From: Photobacterium piscicola
GTDB taxonomy: Bacteria; Pseudomonadota; Gammaproteobacteria; Enterobacterales; Vibrionaceae
Length of the DNA stretch: 64,000 nt
Direction: 5' to 3'
Assembly (NCBI RefSeq): GCF_900166965.1
Contig: NZ_FUZI01000002.1
Location: 62,001 to 126,000 of the forward strand
Part shown: positions 9,028 through 18,013 of the stretch, one piece after another
Numbering within the stretch: the first letter of the stretch is position 1
How the letters are laid out: each line of letters starts with the position of its first letter
Position numbers and translations under genes: made by a program
The notes under the pieces: generated by a model
Told to the model about the DNA's origin: nothing
The model's database searches: none
The model's input: the letters and a program-made list of their open reading frames with translations, nothing else

Positions 9028-10428
9028 ATGACTTACGCGCCTGTAACAGACGTATTAAGCGGCAAACTAGCTATAGACAGTGAAGTCACTGTTCGCGGTT
9101 GGGTTCGCTCACGTCGTGATTCCAAAGCTGGAATTTCTTTCCTTGCCATTTATGACGGCTCTTGTTTCGACCCGATTCAGGCCGTGGTCTCTAATGAGTT
9201 AAATAATTACCAGGAAGAAGTTCTTAAATTAACAACTGGTTGCTCTGTTGAAGTCACAGGTACAATTGTTGCCTCTCCTGCTAAAGGTCAAGATTTCGAA
9301 TTAGCAGCAACAGCAGTTAAAGTTGTTGGCTGGGTAGAAGATGCTGAAACATACCCAATGGCAAAAACACGTCACTCTATTGAGTACTTACGTGAAGTTG
9401 CACACCTACGCCCACGCACTAACGTAATTGGTGCTGTTGCTCGTGTTCGTAACTGCCTGTCTCAAGCTATTCACCGTTTCTACCACGAGCAAGGCTTCAT
9501 TTGGATGTCTGCACCACTTATCACAGCGTCTGACTGTGAAGGTGCTGGTGAAATGTTCCGTGTGTCTACGCTAGATATGGCAAACCTGCCAATGACAGAT
9601 AAAGGCGAAGTGGATTTTGACAAAGACTTCTTTGGCAAAGAAACATTCCTGACTGTATCTGGTCAATTAAATGCTGAAACTTATGCTTGTGCCCTAAGCA
9701 AAGTATACACATTTGGTCCAACTTTCCGTGCTGAAAACTCAAACACTAGTCGTCACCTAGCTGAATTCTGGATGGTTGAGCCTGAAGTAGCTTTTGCTGA
9801 TCTAAATGATGTAGCAAAACTAGCTGAAGATATGCTGAAATATGTATTTAAATCAGTACTTGAAGAGCGTCGTGACGATCTTGAATTCTTTGCTTCTCGC
9901 ATTGATAAAGACGTTATCACTCGTCTAGAGCAATTTGTAACGTCTGATTTTGCACAAGTAGACTACACTGATGCAATCAAGATTCTTCAAGATTCTGGTC
10001 GTCAGTTTGAGAACGATGTTGAGTGGGGCATTGATATGTCTTCTGAGCACGAGCGTTTCCTTGCTGAGCAACACTTCAAAGCACCAGTAATTGTGAAGAA
10101 CTATCCAAAAGACATCAAAGCGTTCTACATGCGTATGAACGAAGATGGCAAAACTGTTGCAGCAATGGATGTACTTGCACCTGGTATTGGTGAGATTATC
10201 GGTGGTTCACAACGTGAAGAGCGTTTAGAACAACTTGATGCACGTATGATTGAAATGGGTCTAAATCCTGAAAGCATGGGCTGGTACCGTGATTTACGTC
10301 GTTATGGTTCAGTACCACACTCAGGTTTTGGTCTAGGCTTTGAACGCCTAGTATCTTACGTAACGGGCATGAGCAATATCCGTGATGTAATTCCATTCCC
10401 ACGTACACCACGTTCTGCAAACTTCTAA
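9028..10428 (+). CDS. asnS: Asparaginyl-tRNA synthetase
   Basis: This class II aminoacyl-tRNA synthetase charges tRNA-Asn. The 466 residues match the E. coli length. The N-terminal anticodon-binding OB fold begins at about residue 18 ([14 protein letters not shown]); the catalytic domain shows [23 protein letters not shown] near residue 230 (class II motif 2) and [15 protein letters not shown] near 435 (motif 3). Codon use is that of a highly expressed gene, unlike the AT-rich genes that follow. A strong terminator lies just downstream. Confidence 0.97.
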   Translation: MTYAPVTDVLSGKLAIDSEVTVRGWVRSRRDSKAGISFLAIYDGSCFDPIQAVVSNELNNYQEEVLKLTTGCSVEVTGTIVASPAKGQDFELAATAVKVVGWVEDAETYPMAKTRHSIEYLREVAHLRPRTNVIGAVARVRNCLSQAIHRFYHEQGFIWMSAPLITASDCEGAGEMFRVSTLDMANLPMTDKGEVDFDKDFFGKETFLTVSGQLNAETYACALSKVYTFGPTFRAENSNTSRHLAEFWMVEPEVAFADLNDVAKLAEDMLKYVFKSVLEERRDDLEFFASRIDKDVITRLEQFVTSDFAQVDYTDAIKILQDSGRQFENDVEWGIDMSSEHERFLAEQHFKAPVIVKNYPKDIKAFYMRMNEDGKTVAAMDVLAPGIGEIIGGSQREERLEQLDARMIEMGLNPESMGWYRDLRRYGSVPHSGFGLGFERLVSYVTGMSNIRDVIPFPRTPRSANF

Positions 10429-10449
10429 ATACCCAGTGTAATTAGTCGT

Positions 10450-10479
10450 AAAAAAAACCATCTTCGGATGGTTTTTTTT
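10450..10479 (+). terminator. asnS terminator
   Basis: AAAAAAACCATC-TTCG-GATGGTTTTTTT: a stable tetraloop hairpin with a T run directly after asnS. Confidence 0.93.
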
Positions 10480-10628
10480 ATAACACAATTATCATTACTT
10501 ATATAAGCTACATTATAACACTATACCTCTTTCGTATTATAAATATTGATTTCATTTTGAAAATGGATTATGTTTAAAAGTATATTCACCAAAAGAATAC
10601 AAACCTAGCGATAAATAAAAGCACACCC

Positions 10629-11921
10629 ATGAGAATAAATAATACGAACTATAACTTTATAACCCTATTAAAAAGTTTTATTTTACTTTTTTTTCTATTC
10701 TCTAGCTTTTATGTTATATACAATATTTATCATATTGAGAAATTCAATCAACGCTATATAACTAAAATACAAACAGTATATTCTTATGTTCGTCGCTTTG
10801 GATCTTATTATAACAACGCATCTGAAGAACATAAGCTTAAAGCTGATTATCAAATAGACAATGTTTCAATAATTATTAATACCCCAGGAAAAGTAAAAAA
10901 ACTATCAAAAGGAATTAGTTTATTACGCTCAGAGTTAGATAAGCTCACTAATAATGTATCTGCAATTTCTGTTTTTGAAAACTCAACGAATAATGCTCAT
11001 TTTTGTCCCATTAAACCCAAACATTCAAATAAACTTAATAACGATGCTGAAAATAATCCTATGCATCAAATTGTTGTGCGTGAAGGTTTAATTAATACAT
11101 ATCAATCTTTTTATGGTTGTAATTTAAAATTAACTGAAAGTTATACTGATGATTGTTCTGATACTCAGATTAGAACTATATATTATCCTATTTACAATAA
11201 TAAGCGGCTTGATGCTTTATTAGCCATTGATATAAAAAGTAAAGATTTTACTGACTCACTACAGCAATATAATAAAAAATATTTAACGGTTATTAATATC
11301 AATCACAGTAATAATTTTTATACAAAACAAGAATTACTCCCCTGCTCAAAAATTCATCCAATGAACATGGGATTTAATTTATTTTCTATATTTAGAGTTA
11401 CTTTTCTACCAGCCTTACTATTAAGTATAATATATGGCTATTTTAAAATTCATCTAATTAAAAAAAGACACAATATTCAACGAGATTTGATGACACATTT
11501 TTATCGTCGCGATTTTTATGAAAAAAAATGGTTAAAACAACGAAAATTTAATTTATTAATTATTGATATCGACCATTTTAAAAAAATCAATGATAACTAT
11601 GGACATGAAATTGGTGATGAAGTTATTCGGCATATTGCAAAACGTATTAATAATTATATTGATCCTACAGATACCGCTGTTCGTTGGGGCGGTGAAGAAT
11701 TCATCATTAACTTCCAGAATATAAGCAATAAACAATTACATATTAAAGCTAAGGATCTTTGCTCTTTGATTGACTCGAAACCTATACTATCGCTTAATGT
11801 CACAGTATCTATTGGTGGCATAAGTACAACCAATAGTCATTTTAATGATGCTTATAAATTAGCAGATAAAGCACTCTATCATTCTAAAAATAATGGACGC
11901 AACCAATACACTATTGTCTAA
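10629..11921 (+). CDS. Membrane diguanylate cyclase (GGDEF), first tandem copy
   Basis: The predicted protein makes cyclic di-GMP from two GTP. Its 430 residues show a transmembrane helix at about 13-35, a periplasmic region to about 245 that I do not recognise, a second transmembrane helix at about 250-270, and a cytoplasmic GGDEF domain. The active-site motif is GGEEF near residue 355 and the metal-binding strand LLIIDIDHFKKIND is intact. The RxxD product-inhibition site has D in place of R (DPTD), so feedback control is probably lost. The copy at 12090-13376 is closely related and collinear. The gene is very AT-rich with many ATA and AAA codons, and the ribosome binding site is weak. Confidence 0.88.
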   Translation: MRINNTNYNFITLLKSFILLFFLFSSFYVIYNIYHIEKFNQRYITKIQTVYSYVRRFGSYYNNASEEHKLKADYQIDNVSIIINTPGKVKKLSKGISLLRSELDKLTNNVSAISVFENSTNNAHFCPIKPKHSNKLNNDAENNPMHQIVVREGLINTYQSFYGCNLKLTESYTDDCSDTQIRTIYYPIYNNKRLDALLAIDIKSKDFTDSLQQYNKKYLTVININHSNNFYTKQELLPCSKIHPMNMGFNLFSIFRVTFLPALLLSIIYGYFKIHLIKKRHNIQRDLMTHFYRRDFYEKKWLKQRKFNLLIIDIDHFKKINDNYGHEIGDEVIRHIAKRINNYIDPTDTAVRWGGEEFIINFQNISNKQLHIKAKDLCSLIDSKPILSLNVTVSIGGISTTNSHFNDAYKLADKALYHSKNNGRNQYTIV

Positions 11922-12089
11922 AAAGGTGAGAAAGCACAAAGAATATTTATCATCATAAAGCATAACCACAGGTGATTAACTTTCAACTATCAATAGAAAC
12001 ATTTTATTGTTAAGATGTATATCTTTCACTTTAATCTGTAAAAGGAATATATAGAATATGATATCGTGTTCTAATATCTCTGGATAGTA

Positions 12090-13376
12090 ATGAGTATAAT
12101 TATAAATAGTATTTTAAAAAAAACGTTAATTCACTTAAAGCTTTTTACCTTATTTTTCATGATCTGTTCTAGTGCATATTTTATTTATAATATATGCAAT
12201 ATTGAAAAACTACAAAATATGTATATCACTACATTAAATAATGTTTATTCTGTTGCTCGTCGGTTTGGTTCATTTTATAACAATACAAGTACTGTTGCCT
12301 TAAATAAAGGGACATACATTTTTAATGGTGTCTCGGTTATCGTCAACACACCAACCAATGCTAAAATATTATCAACAGGAATAAACCAATTACGTTCAAA
12401 TATCAACCAACTTACTAATAATAATATATGGACAGTGGCCGTTTTTGAAACCGCATCAGATTATTCACACTTTGATCCTCTTAGACCAGCTTATTTAAAA
12501 GGTTATGATAAAATAGCCATTAATACTATCGTTAAAAATGAAGACTTGATGGATACTTATCGTTCATTTTATGGCTGTAATATAAAGTTAACCGATATAT
12601 ATAAAGAACCAGGAACTAATAAAATAATTCGTACTATTTATTATCCAATCTATAATAATAAAAAATTGGATTCTCTTTTGGCAATAGATATTAATAACTC
12701 TGCTTTTAAAAACACCTTAGCTAAATTTAATAATAACAAGATAACAATTATTAGCATGGATAATAATAATATTTATCACACAAGTGAGTTATTACCATGT
12801 TCAACCGTTGATCCCATTAACTTAGGGATTAATTTTTATACTCTTTTAAAAGCCACCTTTTTACCCTCTCTTTTATTAATGTTTTTATATCATTCATTAA
12901 CGCAGCTAATTGCTAATAAAAATTTCATTTTACGCTACGATCAAATGACACATTTTTATCGCCGTGACTACTATGAAAGTAAATTAATTAATCAGAAAAA
13001 TTTTAATTTATTAATTATCGATATTGATCACTTCAAAAATGTAAATGACACCTATGGTCATGAAGTGGGTGATGACGTTATTCGTGCTGTCACTAAGCGT
13101 ATTAATAATTGTATTCGGAAAAAAGATATCGCCATTCGTTGGGGTGGTGAAGAATTTATATTATCGTTTCCAGATATGAATAAAGAACAACTAACAATAA
13201 AAGCCAAAAATATATGTGACTCAATTTCTCGCTGTCCTATATTAGACATTAATATTACAATTTCTATTGGTGGAACCAGTACAACTAACATGCATTTTAA
13301 TGACGCCTATAAAGTAGCAGATCAAGCACTTTATCACTCTAAAAATAATGGCCGTAATCAAGCTACCATTGTTTAG
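12090..13376 (+). CDS. Membrane diguanylate cyclase (GGDEF), second tandem copy
   Basis: This 428-residue protein has the same layout as its neighbour at 10629-11921: transmembrane helix near residues 16-36, periplasmic sensor-like region, second helix near 250-270, and GGDEF domain with GGEEF near residue 352. Shared landmarks include ARRFGSFYNN versus VRRFGSYYNN and SFYGCN, so the pair arose by tandem duplication. Here the inhibitory I-site is intact as RKKD, five residues before GGEEF. The two genes are 168 bases apart, and I see no clear terminator between them. What the periplasmic domain senses is unknown. Confidence 0.88.
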   Translation: MSIIINSILKKTLIHLKLFTLFFMICSSAYFIYNICNIEKLQNMYITTLNNVYSVARRFGSFYNNTSTVALNKGTYIFNGVSVIVNTPTNAKILSTGINQLRSNINQLTNNNIWTVAVFETASDYSHFDPLRPAYLKGYDKIAINTIVKNEDLMDTYRSFYGCNIKLTDIYKEPGTNKIIRTIYYPIYNNKKLDSLLAIDINNSAFKNTLAKFNNNKITIISMDNNNIYHTSELLPCSTVDPINLGINFYTLLKATFLPSLLLMFLYHSLTQLIANKNFILRYDQMTHFYRRDYYESKLINQKNFNLLIIDIDHFKNVNDTYGHEVGDDVIRAVTKRINNCIRKKDIAIRWGGEEFILSFPDMNKEQLTIKAKNICDSISRCPILDINITISIGGTSTTNMHFNDAYKVADQALYHSKNNGRNQATIV

Positions 13377-13485
13377 ATAACAATTAAATTGATTCTATAC
13401 AAAATAGCCCATAGTTGTTGAGCTAAAGATCATAGGCATGCAATAACAAAACATAATTATAAATTCATAAATTTGTTACACCCTC

Positions 13486-13515
13486 TTGTCAAACTTCTAT
13501 CACTAAGGGTATAAA
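13486..13515 (+). promoter_or_regulatory. Candidate aspC promoter
   Basis: TTGTCA at 13486-13491 and TATAAA at 13510-13515, spaced by 18 bases, lie about 40 bases before the aspC start. Confidence 0.45.
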
Positions 13516-13553
13516 TAGGAACATAACTCTTTAACTACCCATGGATGATCGAT

Positions 13554-14744
13554 ATGTTTGAAAAGATTACAGCAGCACCCGCAGACCCTATTCTCGGTTT
13601 AACAGACGAATTTAAAGCTGATCCTAGAACACATAAAATTAACCTCGGCGTGGGTATTTATAAAAATGAAGCAGGTAACACACCTGTTTTAGCTACTGTA
13701 AAAAAAGCAGAAGCCATTTTATTAGCACAAGAAACAACAAAATCTTATTTAGGCATTCCAGGAACGCCTGAGTATGGCTTAGCAGTGCAGCAACTACTCT
13801 TTGGTACTGATTCTACACTTATTGCAGAAAAACGAGTTCAAACGGCACAAGCCCCTGGCGGTACAGGAGCATTACGCGTTGCTGCTGAATTTATTAAACG
13901 CCAGTTAGGGGATGTTACGGTTTGGATCAGTAATCCTACATGGGCAAACCATCATGGTGTTTTTGGTGCCGCCGGCCTAGAGACGAAGACTTACGGTTAC
14001 TATAACGCCCACACAAAAAATATCGATTTTGATGCGATGGTGGCAGATTTAAATCAAGCAAATGCAGGTGATGTCGTCTTATTCCACGGCTGTTGTCATA
14101 ACCCAACAGGTATAGATCCAACTAATCAACAATGGCAAACACTGGCTAAGCTCTGCCTAGAAAAACAATTACTGCCAATGTTTGACTTTGCTTACCAAGG
14201 CTTTGCTCAAGGTGTTGAAGAAGATGCACAAGGACTGCGTATCTTTGCCGATCAAATGCCGGAACTCCTCGTTGCTAGTTCATTCTCTAAAAACTTTGGC
14301 CTTTACAATGAGCGTGTAGGTGCTTTTACTTTAGTTGCCAAGAACGCTGAGCAAGCAGTGACTTCATTCAGCCAAGTGAAATCTATTGCACGTGTTATTT
14401 ACTCTAACCCACCTGCTCACGGTGCGGCTATTGTGACACAGATTCTAAACGATGCGGTATTACGTGCTGAATGGGAACAAGAAGTTACAGAAATGCGCGA
14501 TCGTATTCAAGAAATGCGCGTATTATTTGTAGCAACACTAAAACAATGTGGTGTTGATACCGACTTTAGCTTTATTGAGCGTCAAAATGGTATGTTCTCA
14601 TTTTCAGGCCTTAATAAAGACCAAGTAAAACGTCTCAAAGAAGAATTTGCTATCTATATAGTAGGCTCTGGTCGTATCAGCGTTGCCGGTATGACCAAAT
14701 CAAATATGTTACCGTTATGCCAAGGTATTGCTGCCGTTTTGTAA
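13554..14744 (+). CDS. aspC: Aspartate aminotransferase
   Basis: This PLP enzyme interconverts aspartate and 2-oxoglutarate with oxaloacetate and glutamate, and also acts on aromatic amino acids. I choose ATG 13554, not 13545, because the protein then begins [16 protein letters not shown] as in E. coli AspC and has the same 396 residues; GGA lies eight bases upstream. The PLP lysine is in [15 protein letters not shown] near residue 245. TyrB is the closest alternative, but the N-terminus and the context next to asnS favour AspC. A palindromic terminator follows. Confidence 0.93.
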   Translation: MFEKITAAPADPILGLTDEFKADPRTHKINLGVGIYKNEAGNTPVLATVKKAEAILLAQETTKSYLGIPGTPEYGLAVQQLLFGTDSTLIAEKRVQTAQAPGGTGALRVAAEFIKRQLGDVTVWISNPTWANHHGVFGAAGLETKTYGYYNAHTKNIDFDAMVADLNQANAGDVVLFHGCCHNPTGIDPTNQQWQTLAKLCLEKQLLPMFDFAYQGFAQGVEEDAQGLRIFADQMPELLVASSFSKNFGLYNERVGAFTLVAKNAEQAVTSFSQVKSIARVIYSNPPAHGAAIVTQILNDAVLRAEWEQEVTEMRDRIQEMRVLFVATLKQCGVDTDFSFIERQNGMFSFSGLNKDQVKRLKEEFAIYIVGSGRISVAGMTKSNMLPLCQGIAAVL

Positions 14745-14769
14745 CGCATAAAAAATAAACTATACCCAT

Positions 14770-14800
14770 AAAAAAAGAGGATAATTATCCTCTTTTTTTT
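14770..14800. terminator. Bidirectional terminator after aspC
   Basis: AGAGGATAATTATCCTCT is a perfect palindrome flanked by an A run and a T run, so it can serve aspC and the convergent gene at 14824-15129. Confidence 0.88.
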
Positions 14801-14823
14801 ACTATTATATGATAAAAATATTA

Positions 14824-15129
14824 TTAGCCTGATTTATTCAATGGTAATACGTTACAATAAAGATCATGTTCATAATGCTTCTCTAATTGCTTACGCCAAG
14901 GCCGTTCTGATATTGGAACAAGATAAAACATTTCTCTTGTGGTATCAGTTACAAACGCCATTCCATGCCGCATCACTTCATAATGTATATCGTGAATATA
15001 ACCAAGAGAAAAACTTTGTCTCCCTGTTAACATATTAATATCTTCGCGACTGAGGGATACTCCCTGTGTTTCATCTGCAAATCGTTCAAGTAGCCAACCA
15101 GAAAATTCCTTTGCACTTATCATCGTCAT
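14824..15129 (-). CDS. Hypothetical protein, 101 residues
   Basis: A soluble, non-repetitive protein without signal peptide or membrane segment that I do not recognise. Visible elements are a helical N-terminus (SAKEFSGWLLERFADE) and a mixed C-terminal part with FYLVPISERPWRKQLEKHY. GGAG lies 11 bases before the ATG at 15129; a second ATG at 15123 is farther from it. It stands alone between convergent aspC and a small winged-helix gene. The balanced composition and ribosome binding site make it a likely real gene of unknown function. Confidence 0.6.
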   Translation of the reverse strand: MTMISAKEFSGWLLERFADETQGVSLSREDINMLTGRQSFSLGYIHDIHYEVMRHGMAFVTDTTREMFYLVPISERPWRKQLEKHYEHDLYCNVLPLNKSG

Positions 15130-15298
15130 AAGATCAGTTTCTCCGAATTCTGCGTACTCCTTGAGAATTACTCTCCTTGTTTATAGTTATAGCAGAGTAA
15201 AAAAAAAGCGTCGGTTTTATGTCTTAAAGATAATAATAGTATAGACAATAGTTGTGATAAGGGGACAAAAGAGGAGAAAAATCATAATCAAACGAAGA

Positions 15299-15328
15299 AA
15301 TCCCCGCTTCTTAAAGAGAAGCGGGATT
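15299..15328 (-). terminator. Terminator of the 15337-15717 gene
   Basis: The stem CCCGCTTCT / AGAAGCGGG with a 5-base loop lies just past the stop codon; on the minus strand a short T-rich tract follows. Confidence 0.65.
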
Positions 15329-15336
15329 AGCATATC

Positions 15337-15717
15337 TTAAAGTGCTTTATATAACACTTTATTCCCTGCCAATTGGATGCGCTCAACTAACCCTTCTTCT
15401 GTTAGTTTTTTTAGCGCACCAGTAGCCCAAGAAGCCGCTTTAGCCTCTTCTTGGCCTGCTTGTAAACCAATACCTTTTGGATTTAAACCATCAGTGTGGC
15501 TTACAACAATATCTAGTACTTGTTGTTGCTTAGGTGTCAGCGTTGCAATTGGCTTAGAAACAGTCGTTGGCTTAGAAATAATAGGGTCAGTAACCACTGC
15601 CGTATCAATAACTAATTCAACTTCTGGCATCTTTTGAACTGCTAAGACTGTATTGCTTAAAAGAGGTTTCTGTTTATGCAGTTTACGTTGAACATTACGT
15701 TTGTGAGAAATTCTCAT
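15337..15717 (-). CDS. Small winged-helix-like protein
   Basis: The 126 residues fall in two parts: a basic, Lys/Arg-rich N-terminus followed by a Pro/Thr/Val-rich linker to about residue 60, and a compact C-terminal domain from LTPKQQQVLDIV to the end. The latter looks like a winged helix, with SWATGALKKLTEEGLVERI as likely recognition helix and wing entry. It resembles MarR-like domains but is shorter than a MarR regulator. GGAG before the ATG supports the start. It may bind DNA; target and effector are unknown. Confidence 0.6.
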   Translation of the reverse strand: MRISHKRNVQRKLHKQKPLLSNTVLAVQKMPEVELVIDTAVVTDPIISKPTTVSKPIATLTPKQQQVLDIVVSHTDGLNPKGIGLQAGQEEAKAASWATGALKKLTEEGLVERIQLAGNKVLYKAL

Positions 15718-16015
15718 TACTTTTTACTCCGTTACACTACTTTTCAATCTCCACTCTTTTCATCGAGAAAAAGTGAGCGCGTTTTATACCAAGGTTATGT
15801 AACAATTACCAGTAAACGGTTATTTATCCGCCGATAAATATGATCACTCACAAACGAACATCAAATAATTGCGAATTTGGACGCATTTTTAGTAAAAGTA
15901 TGCATCAAATTCATCATTTTCATCGGAATTCTTTTTTAGACAAATACATCTATAATATATATTTGATCGCGATAATAACATCATCATCGTCGTTTGAATG
16001 GTTTAGGAGGCTGTG

Positions 16016-16678
16016 ATGGAAACGCTTCATATTCATACGGAAAAACTGACCACAAAACATTTTATCTGGATAGCAATAATATTTACCACTCTCACCTTTG
16101 CTTTATTAAGTTATTTTAATACTCAATTACCAACAATAAGCCTCTTGATGATCGCTATATCATTTGGGTGTATTTTGCTATTTACTGCCACCTTCTTCAA
16201 TCCATCGACCATGAGTTTCACATTGACCTTTATGCATTGCCAATTTCATAGCCACTATGGGGGTTGGTCAACAACATGGCATAATATTCAGCATATAGGG
16301 AACGTGACACTGTCATCAGATGGATGGCATCTTCCCTTACCTTGGATTGGCATTCGTTTAAAAAGTTATGATGATTTTATTCGAACTATCTGCCCACGCG
16401 TTGCATCTAGACTGTTACTAGAACAACGTATTTTACTGGTCATGGAACTTAAGCACAGCGCTCACCCAACCCATCAACTTGAGGATATATTATTTGATGA
16501 TGATCCATTTATAACCAGTAGCGGTGAACAATTTCAAGGACTTCAAGCAATGCTTGCCAATCGAATGCGTTATAATCGAGAATTACTAGGGTTTGATTTT
16601 TTTATTGCGGATAATGTGCTTGATCGCCCTGTAAACGATTTTATTGGCCTATTACGTCGCTATAAAGCTGCAGCTTAA
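16016..16678 (+). CDS. DUF2982 family membrane protein
   Basis: The 220-residue protein has two adjacent hydrophobic helices near residues 17-60 and a soluble remainder, with PLPWIGIRLKSYDDF near 105 as family landmark. I recall DUF2982 proteins from Vibrionaceae and relatives; no function is known. AGGAGG at 16005-16010 is a perfect ribosome binding site and sits five bases before ATG 16016, so I prefer it to GTG 16013. The gene is convergent with uhpC, with two bases between their ends. Confidence 0.7.
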   Translation: METLHIHTEKLTTKHFIWIAIIFTTLTFALLSYFNTQLPTISLLMIAISFGCILLFTATFFNPSTMSFTLTFMHCQFHSHYGGWSTTWHNIQHIGNVTLSSDGWHLPLPWIGIRLKSYDDFIRTICPRVASRLLLEQRILLVMELKHSAHPTHQLEDILFDDDPFITSSGEQFQGLQAMLANRMRYNRELLGFDFFIADNVLDRPVNDFIGLLRRYKAAA

Positions 16679-16680
16679 TT

Positions 16681-17976
16681 TCATGATGAAACAGCAGTAG
16701 TAACCTTTTGAGCTTTAAGGAAAGGCAATAACAACAACCCAATTAATGCTGCAGCGACGGAAATAACAACAAAAAAGCCTGTCCAATGATAATGATTCAT
16801 AATAATAGCCAGTGGATATCCCGCTAATGCAGCCCCCATATAGGCAAATAAGCCAACAAAACCTGTTGCAGCGCCGACTGAATCTTTATGAGAACACTCT
16901 GCGGCAGCCATACCAATTAGCATTTGCGGACCAAAAACAAAAAAGCCAATTGCAAAAAAACAACCTGCTTGCAAAATATAATTAGTGACAGGCATTAACC
17001 ACAACGCAGCAACCGCCAAAAAGATGCCCATAGAAAAAAGCAGGATCATTGGACCACGGTTACCACCAAATAATTTATCTGAGCCCCAGCCTCCCACAAG
17101 AGATCCTAAAAAACCACCAATCTCAAAAAGTGATAACGCTCCATTTGCAGACAACAGACTATAATGGTGCTGTTCCGTTAAATAAATATTACCCCAGTCA
17201 TTAATCGCTGTTCTAACGATATAAACCAGCACATAACTTACCGCGAGTAACCACAAATACTTATTGGTTAAGACATACTTAAATAAAACTTGTCGCTGAG
17301 TGAGGCCAATCCCTTCATTTTCTTGGGCAACTTCTAAATAATCATTACGCCATAAACCAACACTAGGTAGCCCCATCGCCGTCGGTTTATTTCGTAAACG
17401 CCAACAGAGACCAATACCAATCACAATAGCAATAATACCGGGAATAAAAAAACCGTAGCGCCAGCCATAATGCACGGTTAAAAACCCCACCAGTAATGGA
17501 ATAAATGCTCCACCAACATTATGAGCAGTATTCCAACATGACCACCATAAGCCACGTTCAGAGCGTGAATACCACGTTGTTAATAACTTAGAACAAGCAG
17601 GCCAACCCCACCCTTGAAACCATGCATTGGCTATCCACAATAACGTAAACGCAACGATTGAGCTGGAAAAGCCAAAACAGATATTTATAATGCCTGTCGC
17701 AATTAACCCTATTCCCATAAAATAACGAGGGTTAGAGCGATCTGATATCATGCCTGAAATAAATTTTGAACACCCATACGTCAGATAGAATAACGTGCCC
17801 ATCATACCAATATCGGCTTTATCCCAACCTAAATCAGCAATCATGGTTGGCATTGCATAAGTAAAATTTTTACGGGTTAAATAAAATCCCGCATAACCAA
17901 TATACATGCTGACCATGATATGCAACCGCCAATATTTATAGCGTTGATCAACGGTTGGATCTGATAATACGGCCAT
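16681..17976 (-). CDS. uhpC: UhpC, membrane sensor of external hexose phosphate
   Basis: UhpC is a major facilitator superfamily protein that binds external glucose 6-phosphate and, with UhpB, activates UhpA. The 431 residues (E. coli UhpC is about 440) form about 12 membrane helices. Long stretches match E. coli UhpC nearly word for word, including YFMGIGLIATGIIN, WNTAHNVGGA, AINDWGN and FGPQMLIGMAAAECSHK. UhpT and GlpT are related, but the C-terminal half and the linkage to uhpAB identify UhpC. It follows uhpB after 37 bases. No uhpT lies downstream. Confidence 0.92.
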   Translation of the reverse strand: MAVLSDPTVDQRYKYWRLHIMVSMYIGYAGFYLTRKNFTYAMPTMIADLGWDKADIGMMGTLFYLTYGCSKFISGMISDRSNPRYFMGIGLIATGIINICFGFSSSIVAFTLLWIANAWFQGWGWPACSKLLTTWYSRSERGLWWSCWNTAHNVGGAFIPLLVGFLTVHYGWRYGFFIPGIIAIVIGIGLCWRLRNKPTAMGLPSVGLWRNDYLEVAQENEGIGLTQRQVLFKYVLTNKYLWLLAVSYVLVYIVRTAINDWGNIYLTEQHHYSLLSANGALSLFEIGGFLGSLVGGWGSDKLFGGNRGPMILLFSMGIFLAVAALWLMPVTNYILQAGCFFAIGFFVFGPQMLIGMAAAECSHKDSVGAATGFVGLFAYMGAALAGYPLAIIMNHYHWTGFFVVISVAAALIGLLLLPFLKAQKVTTAVSS

Positions 17977-18013
17977 GTGGTACCTGATTATATAAAGGAG
18001 TTAAAGATTGTCA

